This document shows, one piece after another, positions 22,628 to 31,584 of a DNA stretch of 64,000 nucleotides. The position numbers and the translations under genes are program-made. Location: the NCBI GenBank assembly GCA_947451145.1, contig CANFXW010000004.1, positions 62,001 through 126,000 on the forward strand. The letters are read 5' to 3'. How positions within the stretch are numbered: position 1 is the stretch's first letter; each line of letters opens with the position of its first letter. Below the pieces are notes generated by a model that saw only the letters and a program-made list of their open reading frames with translations, did not search any database and had not been told where the DNA came from. This DNA comes from Sphingomonadaceae bacterium (GTDB lineage Bacteria > Pseudomonadota > Alphaproteobacteria > Sphingomonadales > Sphingomonadaceae).

Positions 22628-25192
22628 ATGAGAGCCATCCGCACAACCTGCGCTTATTGCGGTGTCGGCTGCGGCATTGCGGCCAAGGTGACCGGCCCGC
22701 GCTCGGTCGAGATCAGGGGCGATGCGGATCACCCGGCCAACCGCGGCAAGCTCTGCTCCAAGGGCACGCACCTTGGTGAAACGGTCGGGCTGGAAGGCCG
22801 TCTGCTCACGCCGATGATCGGAGAACGGCAGGCAGGCTGGGACGAGGCGCTCGATCTGGTTGCAGGCCGGATGCGCGAATGCATCGAACAGCATGGGCCG
22901 GACAGCGTTGCCTTCTATGTCTCAGGCCAGCTGCTCACTGAGGATTACTACGTCGCCAACAAGCTGATGAAAGGCTTCGTCGGCAGCGGCAATATCGATA
23001 CCAACAGCCGCCTGTGCATGGCCAGCGCCGTCGCCGCTCATAACCGCGCTTTCGGGGAGGATATTGTCCCCTGCACCTATGACGATCTCGACGAAGCAGA
23101 CCTGATCCTGCTGGTCGGATCGAACACCGCCTGGTGCCACCCGGTGATCTGGCAGCGCATCGAAAAGGCGCGATCGACCCGCGGCACAAAGCTGGTGGTA
23201 ATTGATCCACGCCGCACCGAGACCGCAGAGCAGGCAGACCTGCATGTTGCCATCGCTCCCGATGGTGATGTCGCGCTGTTCAACGCCCTGCTGGGGGAAA
23301 TGCGCGCGCGCGGGCTGGCAGATGATAGCGGTCTGGAAGTGCCTGAGTGGTTCTGGAGCAATCTTGATGTTCGCGATCCGCAGGTTCCGGAACCAATCTT
23401 CTCCGCGCTGGCTGACCTGATCGCCGCCCATCCCCGTACGATCACCCTGTTCAGCCAAGGGGCCAACCAGTCAGTCGGCGGCACTGACAAGGGCAATGCG
23501 ATCATCAACCTCCACCTCGCGCTGGGGCGGATCAACCTGCCCGGCATGGGGCCCTTCAGCATCACCGGCCAGCCCAACGCGATGGGCGGGCGCGAGGTGG
23601 GCGGGCTGGCCAATATGCTGGCTTGCCACCTTGGTTTCAGCGAGACCGAGCGCGCCGATGTCGCCGCCTTCTGGCAGGCACCGAACCTCTGCGCCGGACC
23701 GGGACTGAAAGCCGTCGACATGTTCCGCGCGGTGCATGACGGGCGCATCAAGTTCATCTGGGTGATGGCGACCAATCCCGCAGTATCGATGCCCGACGCC
23801 GCTTTCGTCCGTGAGGCGCTGGCGCGCTGCCCAACTGTGGTCGTTTCCGATGTCATCGCCGATACCGACACCGGCCGCTTCGCCCATGTGCGCCTGCCTG
23901 CGCTCGGCTGGGGTGAAAAGGACGGCACCGTCACCAATTCCGAACGCATGATCAGCCGCCAGCGCGCGCTGTTTGCCCCTCCCGGTGAGGCGCGCGCTGA
24001 CTGGCAGATCATCTGCCACGTTGCCGCCCGGATGAGCTGGGACGAGCATTTCGATTTCACCTGCCCCGCCGCTATCTTCCGCGAATATGCCGCGATGACG
24101 CGCCTTGCCGTCCGCCATGGCCGCAAGCTCGATCTGTCACGCTATGCCGGGATTACCGATCGGGACTATGAGGCGATGGAGCCGTTCCGCTGGGGCGGTA
24201 ATCATCCCCTTGGCACGGGCTTCCCCACGCCGACCGGCAAGGCAAGGCTGATCGCCGTTGCCGCTCCCGTGCCCCAGTTCAATGCGGCCTATCCGCTAAG
24301 TCTCAATACCGGGCGCTATCGCGACCAGTGGCACACCATGACCCGCACCGGCCTTTCGCCCAAGCTCAGCCAGCACCGGCGCGAACCGCTACTGGAGGTT
24401 CATCCCGCCGATGCCTGGGCGGCTGGCCTTATCGATGGAAGTCTGGCGCGCGTGCTCACCGCACAGGGCAGCGCGGTTTTCCGGGTGTCCTACACCGAGG
24501 GTAATCGGCGCGGTGAAATTTTCGTGCCGATGCACTGGACCGACATGATGGCCGGTGAAGGCCGGGCCAACCGTCTTCCCGGGCAAAGTGTTGATCCCGT
24601 TTCCGGCCAGCCCGGCTTCAAGAACACCCCTGCGCGGATCGAGCCGGTGACACCCGAATGGCGCGCCTTCCTTGCAACCAGTGAGCCGGTCACGCCGGGC
24701 GATCTGCTGTGGTGGAGCCGCGCGCGGGTAAGCGCTGGCTGGATTTATGAACTGGCTGGCATTGGTGATATTGATGCCGAAGGCCTGCTGCCTGCCGGTA
24801 AACGTTTCGAGGTGGCCGATCATGCGCGCGGCATGCGCCGGATCGCCGTGCGCGATGAACTGGGCTTGCTCGTCGCTGCGCTTTACATCACCCGCACCGG
24901 AAAACTGCCGCCGCGCGACTGGGCCGCTACCCAGCTTGGCGAATTGGCAGATAACCCCGCCGAGCTCCTCGCCGGACGGCCATCCACCCCCACCCCTGAT
25001 CGCGGCGCCATGGTCTGTGTCTGCCACGGCATTGGCGATAAGCAGATCGCCGAAGCTGCGACACAAGGCGCGACCAGCGTCGAAGCGATCGGCAAGGCGA
25101 CTTGTGCCGGAACCAATTGCGGATCTTGCCGCCCGGCCATCGCCCGCCTGATCGAAGCCTTACGTGCCCCTGTACTGGAGAATGCAGAATGA
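22628..25192 (+). CDS. nasA: Assimilatory nitrate reductase, molybdopterin catalytic subunit
   Basis: This 854-residue enzyme reduces nitrate to nitrite. It starts MRAIRTTCAYCGVGCG with GKLCSKG completing the 4Fe-4S site, followed by the Mo-bis-MGD domains (FYVSGQLLTEDYYVANKLMK, TNSRLCMASAVAAH, GQPNAMGGREVGG) and ends in a BFD-like 2Fe-2S domain (VCVCHGIGDKQIAEA, GTNCGSCRPAIA), as in NasA/NasC-type enzymes. Frames upstream to 22568 overlap nirD and lack homology, so ATG 22628 is the start. It is cytoplasmic and has no Tat signal. It overlaps cobA by 4 bases. Confidence 0.95.
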   Translation: MRAIRTTCAYCGVGCGIAAKVTGPRSVEIRGDADHPANRGKLCSKGTHLGETVGLEGRLLTPMIGERQAGWDEALDLVAGRMRECIEQHGPDSVAFYVSGQLLTEDYYVANKLMKGFVGSGNIDTNSRLCMASAVAAHNRAFGEDIVPCTYDDLDEADLILLVGSNTAWCHPVIWQRIEKARSTRGTKLVVIDPRRTETAEQADLHVAIAPDGDVALFNALLGEMRARGLADDSGLEVPEWFWSNLDVRDPQVPEPIFSALADLIAAHPRTITLFSQGANQSVGGTDKGNAIINLHLALGRINLPGMGPFSITGQPNAMGGREVGGLANMLACHLGFSETERADVAAFWQAPNLCAGPGLKAVDMFRAVHDGRIKFIWVMATNPAVSMPDAAFVREALARCPTVVVSDVIADTDTGRFAHVRLPALGWGEKDGTVTNSERMISRQRALFAPPGEARADWQIICHVAARMSWDEHFDFTCPAAIFREYAAMTRLAVRHGRKLDLSRYAGITDRDYEAMEPFRWGGNHPLGTGFPTPTGKARLIAVAAPVPQFNAAYPLSLNTGRYRDQWHTMTRTGLSPKLSQHRREPLLEVHPADAWAAGLIDGSLARVLTAQGSAVFRVSYTEGNRRGEIFVPMHWTDMMAGEGRANRLPGQSVDPVSGQPGFKNTPARIEPVTPEWRAFLATSEPVTPGDLLWWSRARVSAGWIYELAGIGDIDAEGLLPAGKRFEVADHARGMRRIAVRDELGLLVAALYITRTGKLPPRDWAATQLGELADNPAELLAGRPSTPTPDRGAMVCVCHGIGDKQIAEAATQGATSVEAIGKATCAGTNCGSCRPAIARLIEALRAPVLENAE

Positions 25193-26007
25193 CCCTTCGA
25201 CAAGCTCAGGGTGATCGGGACGATTTTCCCGCAGGAACGGTCTGGCTGGTTGGTGCCGGCCCCGGCGACCCCGAGTTGCTCACCCGCAAGGCCGAGAGGC
25301 TGATCCGGTCTGCCAGCGTTGTATTTCACGATGCGCTGGTTGGCCCCGGTGTTCTCGATCTTGCTGCATCCGGCGCGCGTCTCGTCCATGTCGGCAAGCG
25401 ATCCGGCAGGCACTCCAAGGATCAGGCGACTATCGACCGTCTGATCGTCGAGGCGGCACTAGCGGGCGAGCGGGTGGTCCGGTTGAAGGGCGGCGACCCG
25501 TCGATCTTCGGGCGCTCGATGGAAGAGCTGAATGCCTGCCGGGCGGCTGGAGTTCGGGCGCGGATCTGCCCGGGCATTACCGCCGCCAGCGCCGCCGCAG
25601 CAAGCCTTGGCACTTCGTTGACCCTCAGAGGGTTCGCCCGCAAACTGGTTTTCGTCACGGCCCACGCCTGCGCGGGCGAGGCGCTCGACCTTGATTGGCA
25701 TTCACTTGCGGACCCGATGGCCACCCTCGCGATCTACATGGGCAAAGCCGCCGCCGGAGAGGTTGCCCGCGCATTGCTGGCGCACGGCCTGCCTGCAAAC
25801 ACCCCGGTTGCCATTGTCGAAAATGCCAGCCTCCCAAGCGAGCAAACGCTGAGCACGCGTCTCGATTTGTTGCCCCTGGCAATGCTGGCTTGTGCGGGAA
25901 CCGGTCCGGCACTGCTCTTGATCGGAACGGCGATGAACCATTCGCCATTGGCTGCAGCGAAGATGCAGGGCAGCGATGTACATGCCTTTGCTGAGCAAGC
26001 GTCATGA
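25189..26007 (+). CDS. cobA: Uroporphyrinogen-III C-methyltransferase
   Basis: This makes precorrin-2, the siroheme and cobalamin precursor, by two SAM-dependent methylations. The 272-residue protein shows VWLVGAGPGDPELLTRKA, VVFHDALVG, RLKGGDPSIFGR and CPGITAASAAAASLG, all family signatures. It closes the nirB-nirD-nasA operon and supplies siroheme for NirB. ATG 25189 overlaps the nasA stop. The first residues, MTLRQAQGDRD, are encoded by a sphingomonad-type intergenic repeat (25194-25214) that has become part of the coding sequence; the conserved protein begins about residue 17. Confidence 0.93.
   Translation: MTLRQAQGDRDDFPAGTVWLVGAGPGDPELLTRKAERLIRSASVVFHDALVGPGVLDLAASGARLVHVGKRSGRHSKDQATIDRLIVEAALAGERVVRLKGGDPSIFGRSMEELNACRAAGVRARICPGITAASAAAASLGTSLTLRGFARKLVFVTAHACAGEALDLDWHSLADPMATLAIYMGKAAAGEVARALLAHGLPANTPVAIVENASLPSEQTLSTRLDLLPLAMLACAGTGPALLLIGTAMNHSPLAAAKMQGSDVHAFAEQAS
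25194..25214 (+). repeat. Short dispersed repeat inside the cobA start
   Basis: CCTTCGACAAGCTCAGGGTG closely matches intergenic repeat arms at 48540-48564, 48592-48616, 50759-50780 and 50828-50850. Here it appears as a single arm and encodes residues 2-8 of CobA. Confidence 0.75.
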
Positions 26008-26133
26008 ACTTGCTTCGCATGCTGCGCGATTGGTTCAATATATTGGGAACTGTCAGAGCAAATGCGCCGTCTGGTGGCGAGCAAGGCTGAACGCTAGAGG
26101 CAGTCACCATGCCCCGCAACAAGCGGAGATGAG

Positions 26134-26154
26134 TTGCGATCAGACTGACAGCTC
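26134..26154 (+). repeat. Dispersed repeat, copy 3 of 3
   Basis: TTGCGATCAGACTGACAGCT differs from copies 1 and 2 by one internal base and its last base. The match to copy 1 extends upstream to 26125. It lies in the 182 bp between cobA and fnrL, which otherwise hold no recognisable feature. All three copies face the same way. Confidence 0.65.
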
Positions 26155-26189
26155 CAACATCGCTCCTTTGACGAATTTCCCAAGTTGCC

Positions 26190-26888
26190 TCAGCCAGCTT
26201 CGGCAGCAAGGCCTTCAGGGTCAAGGATGCTCACTTCGCGGCGCGATGGCAGGGCGATCACGCCCTCATCTTTCAGTCGGGTGAATTGGCGGCTGACCGT
26301 TTCAATCGTCAGCCCAAGCACGTCGGCGATCTGCTGGCGCGAGAAAGGCAGGGTCAGTGTGCGGACCGACGGGGTCAGGGAAATATGGCAGCCGGGTTCG
26401 ACCAGACGTTCCGCCATTTCGAGCAGGAAGCTCGCGACCTTTTCGCTGGCGGATTTGCGGCCCAGCAGCAGCATCCAGCGGCGTGTGCGATCCAACTCAC
26501 CGAGAGTCCGCTCAAGCAGCTTGTGCTCAAGCTTGGGGTGTTCGCGCGCGAAAGCATCGAAATCGCGGCGGTTGAACACGCAAATTCGGGCATCGGTCAG
26601 CGCGGTAACGCCGTGACCATTGGTTGTACCGAATGGCCTGCCGATAAATTCCGACGGGTAAACCACTCCGACGATCTGTTCACGGCCGTCTTCGGTACCT
26701 GCGGACAGCTTCAGCACGCCTTCGATGACATTGGCGACGAGGACCGAATCCTCGCCCTCCCACATCAGCGAGTCACCTGCGGAAAGCGTGCGACGACGGC
26801 CAATGGAATTAAGCGCCTCCAGTTCCTTGCTGTCGAGCGAGGAGCAGATGGCGCGATTACGGACAACACAGAGGTCGCAGGAGGACAT
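26190..26888 (-). CDS. fnrL: Crp/Fnr-family oxygen-responsive regulator (FnrL-like)
   Basis: This 232-residue regulator has a cyclic-nucleotide-type sensor domain and a C-terminal helix-turn-helix (FSRQQIADVLGLTIETVSRQ). Cys4, Cys7, Cys15 and Cys103 are placed as in FNR, so it should carry an oxygen-labile 4Fe-4S cluster and act when oxygen is low. The ETVSR recognition helix predicts an FNR-like site, TTGAT-N4-ATCAA. It is divergent from the CoA ligase gene and convergent with the nas operon. A role in nitrate use is not shown by sequence. Confidence 0.9.
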   Translation of the reverse strand: MSSCDLCVVRNRAICSSLDSKELEALNSIGRRRTLSAGDSLMWEGEDSVLVANVIEGVLKLSAGTEDGREQIVGVVYPSEFIGRPFGTTNGHGVTALTDARICVFNRRDFDAFAREHPKLEHKLLERTLGELDRTRRWMLLLGRKSASEKVASFLLEMAERLVEPGCHISLTPSVRTLTLPFSRQQIADVLGLTIETVSRQFTRLKDEGVIALPSRREVSILDPEGLAAEAG

Positions 26889-27041
26889 ACCCCCCCCTAG
26901 CAGGCCTTACCCCACTACTACAACTCCCCTGCTAACGCCCTCCCGATAGTTGCAGCAAGAGGCTCGGCAACGGACATATTTGCTGCCATAAGCATTCCAG
27001 ACGTCGATGCGCCACTTGCCGCCTGAGGAATAGCACCTGGA

Positions 27042-28583
27042 ATGCCCAACCCCCAATCAGCCCAAACCCTGCCTCAACTGATCCGCTCCGCCGCCAATGC
27101 CTTTGGCGACGATATTGCCATTCGCCTTGCCGATGGAGAAGCCAGCACTGAATTGGGGTCATCGGAGCTGAGCTTTGCCGATCTGGAGCGGAAATCTTCC
27201 AGCATTGCCAAGGGCTTGCTCGCGCGGGGGGTCGGAAAAGGCGCGCGTGTCGGATTCATTTTCAACAATGGGCCCGGGTTTGCCCTGATGCTCTGCGCGA
27301 TCGCCCGGATCGGTGCCGTAGCTGTGCCGATCAGCACGATGATCCGCGCTGGAGAGCTCGTTCGCGTGCTGAGACAGTCAGATATTGGCGGCCTGATCGT
27401 CCAGCGCGACGTGCTGGGACACGATCTGCCTAACCGGCTTTGTGAAGCGCTTCCCGATCTGACCTATGGGAAACCAGGTGCGCTGCGGCTGGCCGAGGCG
27501 CCCTATTTGCGCTGGATAATCTCTTCGGGCAGCGGCCTGCCAGCCAGTTTCAGCGGGCTCGATTACCTTACGGACCATGCCGATTCGATTTCCGATGATA
27601 TGCTGTTGGCAGTTGAAGCAGAGGTTCACACCGCTGATCAGCTGTTGGAGATCTACACTTCGGGCTCGATGGCCCTGCCCAAAGGTGTTCGGCACAACCA
27701 CGGGCCAGTGCTGTTCCGCACGCATTATCTGCGATCCATGCTCGGCCAGCATCGCGGCAAGCAAGTCCAGGTGCCGCTGCCGATGTTCTGGGTCGGCGGC
27801 CTGATGATGTTCCTGCTGCCGGGCCTGGAAGCCGGGGCGACCTCGGTCTGCAGCGCGCGGACACTGAATAACAGTCAGGCCGCGATGGGATCGGTTCTTG
27901 CCGAAGACGATCTGGCCAAGCTGGCGCAAAGCCCCAAGCCTTGGTGGGGACTGGGTATGAGCGAGACGCTGGGCCCCTATTCCTACGGAGACGAGTTTCG
28001 CGCACCTGGCTACCCCGTTTGCGCACCGATGGACCATTTTGCCGATGGCTATGAAGTGCGGATCGCTGACGAGAACAACCAACCGGTTGGTGATGGCGAG
28101 ATCGGCGAGATGCAATTGCGCGGCTATCCCGTGGCGCCGGCGCTGCACAAGATCGAGCGATCAGACCATTTCACACCCGATGGCTATCTGAAGACCGGCG
28201 ACCTGTGCCTTGTCGATGGAGCCCGCATTCACTTTGTCGGGCGCGGCGGGGATATGATCAAGACGGCCGGATCCAACGTTTCACCGGCAGAGGTGGAGAT
28301 GGAACTGCAGGCACTCGAAGGCGTGCATTCGGCCTTTGTGGTTGGCCTGCCTGATCGCGAGCGCGGGCAATTGCTGGTTGCCGCCGTGGTACCGCGGGAT
28401 GGCGCAACGCTGGATTTTGCCGTGATCGAGACGGAAATGCGAAAACGCCTTTCGCCCTACAAGGTGCCACGCGGCTGGGCCGAGATCACCCGCGAAGAGG
28501 TACCGTTGCTGCATTCCAACAAGGTTGCCCGGCGAGAGATTGCTGCGATGATGGCGAACAAATTGGGGCGCCCGGCCTCCTAG
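27042..28583 (+). CDS. AMP-forming acyl-CoA ligase with altered P-loop
   Basis: This 513-residue member of the adenylate-forming family has A5-like GLGMSETLGPYSYG, the hinge and ATP-ribose motif DGYLKTGDLCLVDG, GRGGDMIKTAGSNVSPAEVE, and the C-terminal lysine region SNKVARREI. The phosphate-binding loop, usually YTSGTTGxPKGV, reads YTSGSMALPKGV, so the second Thr and the Gly are replaced. Activity may be retained but altered. It starts the predicted catabolic region and is convergent, with a 4-base overlap, with the MoaD-like gene. The substrate is unknown; the neighbours suggest a cyclic acid. Confidence 0.8.
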   Translation: MPNPQSAQTLPQLIRSAANAFGDDIAIRLADGEASTELGSSELSFADLERKSSSIAKGLLARGVGKGARVGFIFNNGPGFALMLCAIARIGAVAVPISTMIRAGELVRVLRQSDIGGLIVQRDVLGHDLPNRLCEALPDLTYGKPGALRLAEAPYLRWIISSGSGLPASFSGLDYLTDHADSISDDMLLAVEAEVHTADQLLEIYTSGSMALPKGVRHNHGPVLFRTHYLRSMLGQHRGKQVQVPLPMFWVGGLMMFLLPGLEAGATSVCSARTLNNSQAAMGSVLAEDDLAKLAQSPKPWWGLGMSETLGPYSYGDEFRAPGYPVCAPMDHFADGYEVRIADENNQPVGDGEIGEMQLRGYPVAPALHKIERSDHFTPDGYLKTGDLCLVDGARIHFVGRGGDMIKTAGSNVSPAEVEMELQALEGVHSAFVVGLPDRERGQLLVAAVVPRDGATLDFAVIETEMRKRLSPYKVPRGWAEITREEVPLLHSNKVARREIAAMMANKLGRPAS

Positions 28584-28822
28584 CCTCCAGCGATCCGCGG
28601 CACGATCAGCACTTCCTGCGCGCCTTCCAGTGACGCCGACCAATCAGCGCGCATCACACCGTCGACAGCTATCGCGGCGTCTTCACCTGCAGCTTCGGCG
28701 AAGCCCGGCCCAATGGCATCAAGTGCCCGAACCAGCGCGAACAGATTTGGCGCGTCAATCTCGAACTCACCCCGGCCACCAAAATAGCGGCCGGGGAAAG
28801 GTTCGATCAGGATTACCTTCAA
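28580..28822 (-). CDS. MoaD/ThiS-like ubiquitin-fold protein
   Basis: This 80-residue protein ends in the di-glycine PRIAGG, and its size and pattern (FEIDAPNLFALVRALDAIGPG, VDGVMRADWSASL) match the MoaD/ThiS sulfur-carrier family, whose C-terminal Gly is thiocarboxylated for molybdopterin or thiazole synthesis. The start is TTG 28822, with AGG 6 bases upstream and no nearer ATG. It follows the molybdenum hydroxylase large subunit by 6 bp, so it is probably co-transcribed with it. A dedicated sulfur-donor role for this enzyme's cofactor is inference. Confidence 0.7.
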   Translation of the reverse strand: MKVILIEPFPGRYFGGRGEFEIDAPNLFALVRALDAIGPGFAEAAGEDAAIAVDGVMRADWSASLEGAQEVLIVPRIAGG

Positions 28823-28828
28823 GAGTAC

Positions 28829-31099
28829 CTACTTCGCGGCCTGAATCGCCGCCCATACGCGATCGGGTGACAGCGGGAGCTGGCGCATTGGCAGGCCGGT
28901 TGCGCGGGCCACGGCATTGGCCACAGCCGCGAGCGGCGGCACAATGGGCGCTTCGCCGACGCCCTTCACTCCATAAGGATGCGCCGGGTTGGGCACTTCG
29001 ACCATCACAGTGTCGATCATCGGCAAATCGGACGCAACGGGCATTCGGTAATCGAGGAAACCCGGGTTCTCCATCCGGCCATTGCCATCGAAAACATAGG
29101 CCTCGTTCAGTGCCCAGCCGATGCCCTGCACTGCTCCGCCCTGCATCTGCCCCTCGACATAGTCCGGGTGAATTGCCGTGCCGACATCCTGCACCGTGGT
29201 ATACCGGATGATCGAGACATTGCCGGTCTCGGGATCCACCTCGGTATCGCAGATGTGGACGGCAAAGGCGGGCAGGTAATCGAGCGGGTTGACTGCCAGT
29301 TCGGCCACGATCGGACCCGAGAACTGCCCGGCCTTGCCCGCAATCGCACTGATCGAAAGGCTCTCGCCTGCCCGCTCACCGTCAAGACAATGGGCCGCGC
29401 CGTCTCGCCATTCCACTTGCCCCGGCTCAACCCCGAACAGGCTGGCTGCCCGCTCGACAAGGGTCGCGATAACCTTCTGCGCGGCGCCGATCACCGCCTT
29501 GCCCGTGGCAAAGGTAACGCGGCTTCCACCGGTGACCATCGAATAACCAATCGAGCCGGTATCGGCGATGGTCACGCGGACGCTTTCATAAGGCACACCA
29601 AGTGTTTCCGCTGCCATGATCGCCATCGAGGCGCGGCTACCGCCAATATCCGGACTGCCGGTGGTCACCTGCACCGAGCCGTCGGCTGCAAGCGCGACTG
29701 CTGCGGTCGATTGCCCGCCGTAGTTGCCCCAGAAAGCCCCGGCCACGCCGCGCCCCTGATTTGGGCCAAGCGGAGCCGACCAATGTGGGTGCGCCTTGGC
29801 AGCTTCGAGGCATTCGACATAGCCTATCGCCCCGTGCGGCACTCGCGTCGGTCCGGGATCGCCGGGACGGGCAGCATTCTTGAGGCGCAGATCGAGCGCA
29901 TCGATGCCAAGCTTGCGGGCAATATCATCAAGGCAGCTCTCGACCACGAAAGCAACCTGCGGCGCTCCGGGCGCACGGTAAGCCTTGGTTCCGGCGAAGT
30001 TTGAAACCACGTCCCAGCCGCGCGCGAAGTAGGCTGGCAAGCGGTATGCACCAAGCGCGGTCATCACGCCCGAATGGATTGTAGAGCCCGGGAATGCGCC
30101 AGCCTGGTTCCAGAATTCAAGCTTGAGTGCAGTCAGTGTGCCATCTTCGCTCGCACCGATAGTGATGTCAGCGACAATGCCGGGTGCCGGACCGCTGGCG
30201 TTGAATACATCCTCACGGCTCATCGTCAGGCGCACCGGGCGGCCCGCCTTGCGCGAGAGCAGCATGGCAACCGGTTCAAGGTAGATCCCGGTCTTGCCTC
30301 CGAACCCGCCGCCGATTTCCAACGGATAGGTACGCAGATCACTGCTCGGCATGTGCAGCACTGAAGCAGTCTGGTTGCGGAGATCGAAATGCCCCTGGCT
30401 CGAAATCCACAGCTGCCCCTGCCCGTCAGCATTCCAGCTGGCAACGCAGGCGTGCGGCTCGATATAGCCCTGATGCACCGGCGCTGTGCGATAGTGGCCT
30501 GATACAGTCACAGCCGAGGCAGCAAGCGCCGCGTCGACATCGCCGCCGGCGAGCGTGAACACCATCGAAGCGTTCGATGGCCTGTCAGGCGCAGGATCAA
30601 GGCCTTTGGTAATCATGCCTTCGTGCAGGATTGGCGCACCTTCGGCGAGCGCTTCTTCCACCTCGATGACATGTGGCAGGACTTCGTAATCGACGACGAT
30701 CAGCTTCAGCGCTGCTTCGGCGATTGCCTTGGTCGTCGCGGCAACCGCAGCCACGGCATGGCCGATGTAGAGCACCTTTCCGTTCGCCATGCAGGTGGCA
30801 GCGATGTTCTGGAGGCTGCTGCTCGTTTCTCCGGCGGCAATAATCTTGGCGCTCTGTCCCGGAAAATCGGCGCTGGTTACCACCGCCTTCACGCCCGGCA
30901 AAGCCTCAGCCTTGCTGGTGTCGATCGAGCGGATGCGTGCGTGTGCATGGGGCGAGCGCAGGATAGCGCCCTGGATCATTCCAGCGGTGACGAAGTCCGG
31001 GCCATAGATGGCCTTGCCGGTTACCTTGTCGATTCCGTCCGGTCGGACAGGGCGCGTCCCAACGACACGGAACTTACCTTTAGGCTCAGGGGCGTTCAT
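28829..31099 (-). CDS. Molybdenum hydroxylase (xanthine dehydrogenase family), large subunit
   Basis: This 756-residue subunit binds the molybdopterin cofactor. It shows VRPDGIDKVTGKAIYGPDF, RSPHAHARIRSID, GGGFGGKTGIYLEPVAM, AYRAPGAPQVAFVVES and the C-terminal GVKGVGEAPIVPPLAAV, where the Glu is the catalytic base of the family. The overall pattern resembles the 4-hydroxybenzoyl-CoA reductase and CoxL-like branches, but the substrate cannot be assigned. Start ATG 31099 overlaps the 2Fe-2S subunit stop (ATGA). The gene order FAD, 2Fe-2S, Mo subunit, MoaD-like indicates one operon. Confidence 0.9.
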   Translation of the reverse strand: MNAPEPKGKFRVVGTRPVRPDGIDKVTGKAIYGPDFVTAGMIQGAILRSPHAHARIRSIDTSKAEALPGVKAVVTSADFPGQSAKIIAAGETSSSLQNIAATCMANGKVLYIGHAVAAVAATTKAIAEAALKLIVVDYEVLPHVIEVEEALAEGAPILHEGMITKGLDPAPDRPSNASMVFTLAGGDVDAALAASAVTVSGHYRTAPVHQGYIEPHACVASWNADGQGQLWISSQGHFDLRNQTASVLHMPSSDLRTYPLEIGGGFGGKTGIYLEPVAMLLSRKAGRPVRLTMSREDVFNASGPAPGIVADITIGASEDGTLTALKLEFWNQAGAFPGSTIHSGVMTALGAYRLPAYFARGWDVVSNFAGTKAYRAPGAPQVAFVVESCLDDIARKLGIDALDLRLKNAARPGDPGPTRVPHGAIGYVECLEAAKAHPHWSAPLGPNQGRGVAGAFWGNYGGQSTAAVALAADGSVQVTTGSPDIGGSRASMAIMAAETLGVPYESVRVTIADTGSIGYSMVTGGSRVTFATGKAVIGAAQKVIATLVERAASLFGVEPGQVEWRDGAAHCLDGERAGESLSISAIAGKAGQFSGPIVAELAVNPLDYLPAFAVHICDTEVDPETGNVSIIRYTTVQDVGTAIHPDYVEGQMQGGAVQGIGWALNEAYVFDGNGRMENPGFLDYRMPVASDLPMIDTVMVEVPNPAHPYGVKGVGEAPIVPPLAAVANAVARATGLPMRQLPLSPDRVWAAIQAAK

Positions 31100-31584
31100 G
31101 CTGCGCTCCTTTCCTGCCGAAGCTCCGCCGCAGCAGCGCTCACCGCGCGAACAATCTTGTCATAGCCGGTGCAGCGGCACAGGTTGCCCGCCAGCCAGTA
31201 ACGGATCTCGGTCTCGTCCGGATCGGGATTCACCTCAAGCAGCGCCTTGGCCGCGACGATGAAACCGGGAGTACAAAAGCCGCACTGCAGTGCGCCATGC
31301 TCCAGGAACTGGCGCTGCACCGGGTGGAGCACCGATCCTTCGGCTACGCCCTCAATGGTGGCAATTGACTTGCCTTCAGCCTCAACCGCAAGCACGAGGC
31401 AGGAGCAGACCATCTGGCCGTTCAGCATCACCGTGCAGGCCCCGCAGTCGCCCGAGCCACAGCCTTCCTTCGATCCTGTCAGTCCCAGGCTACCGCGCAA
31501 GGCATCAAGCAGGCTCTCTCCCGCATCGCAGAGGAATTCTGCCGGGTCACCGTTGACAGTGGTCGATACTGCAATCTTGCTCAT
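31096..31584 (-). CDS. Molybdenum hydroxylase, 2Fe-2S subunit
   Basis: This 162-residue subunit carries two 2Fe-2S clusters: the plant-ferredoxin type CGSGDCGACTVMLNG with upstream and downstream Cys, and the alpha-helical type QCGFCTPGFIVA and NLCRCTGYDKIV. It passes electrons from the molybdenum site to FAD. It overlaps both neighbours by 4 bases (ATGA). Length and cluster ligands are complete. Confidence 0.93.
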   Translation of the reverse strand: MSKIAVSTTVNGDPAEFLCDAGESLLDALRGSLGLTGSKEGCGSGDCGACTVMLNGQMVCSCLVLAVEAEGKSIATIEGVAEGSVLHPVQRQFLEHGALQCGFCTPGFIVAAKALLEVNPDPDETEIRYWLAGNLCRCTGYDKIVRAVSAAAAELRQERSAA

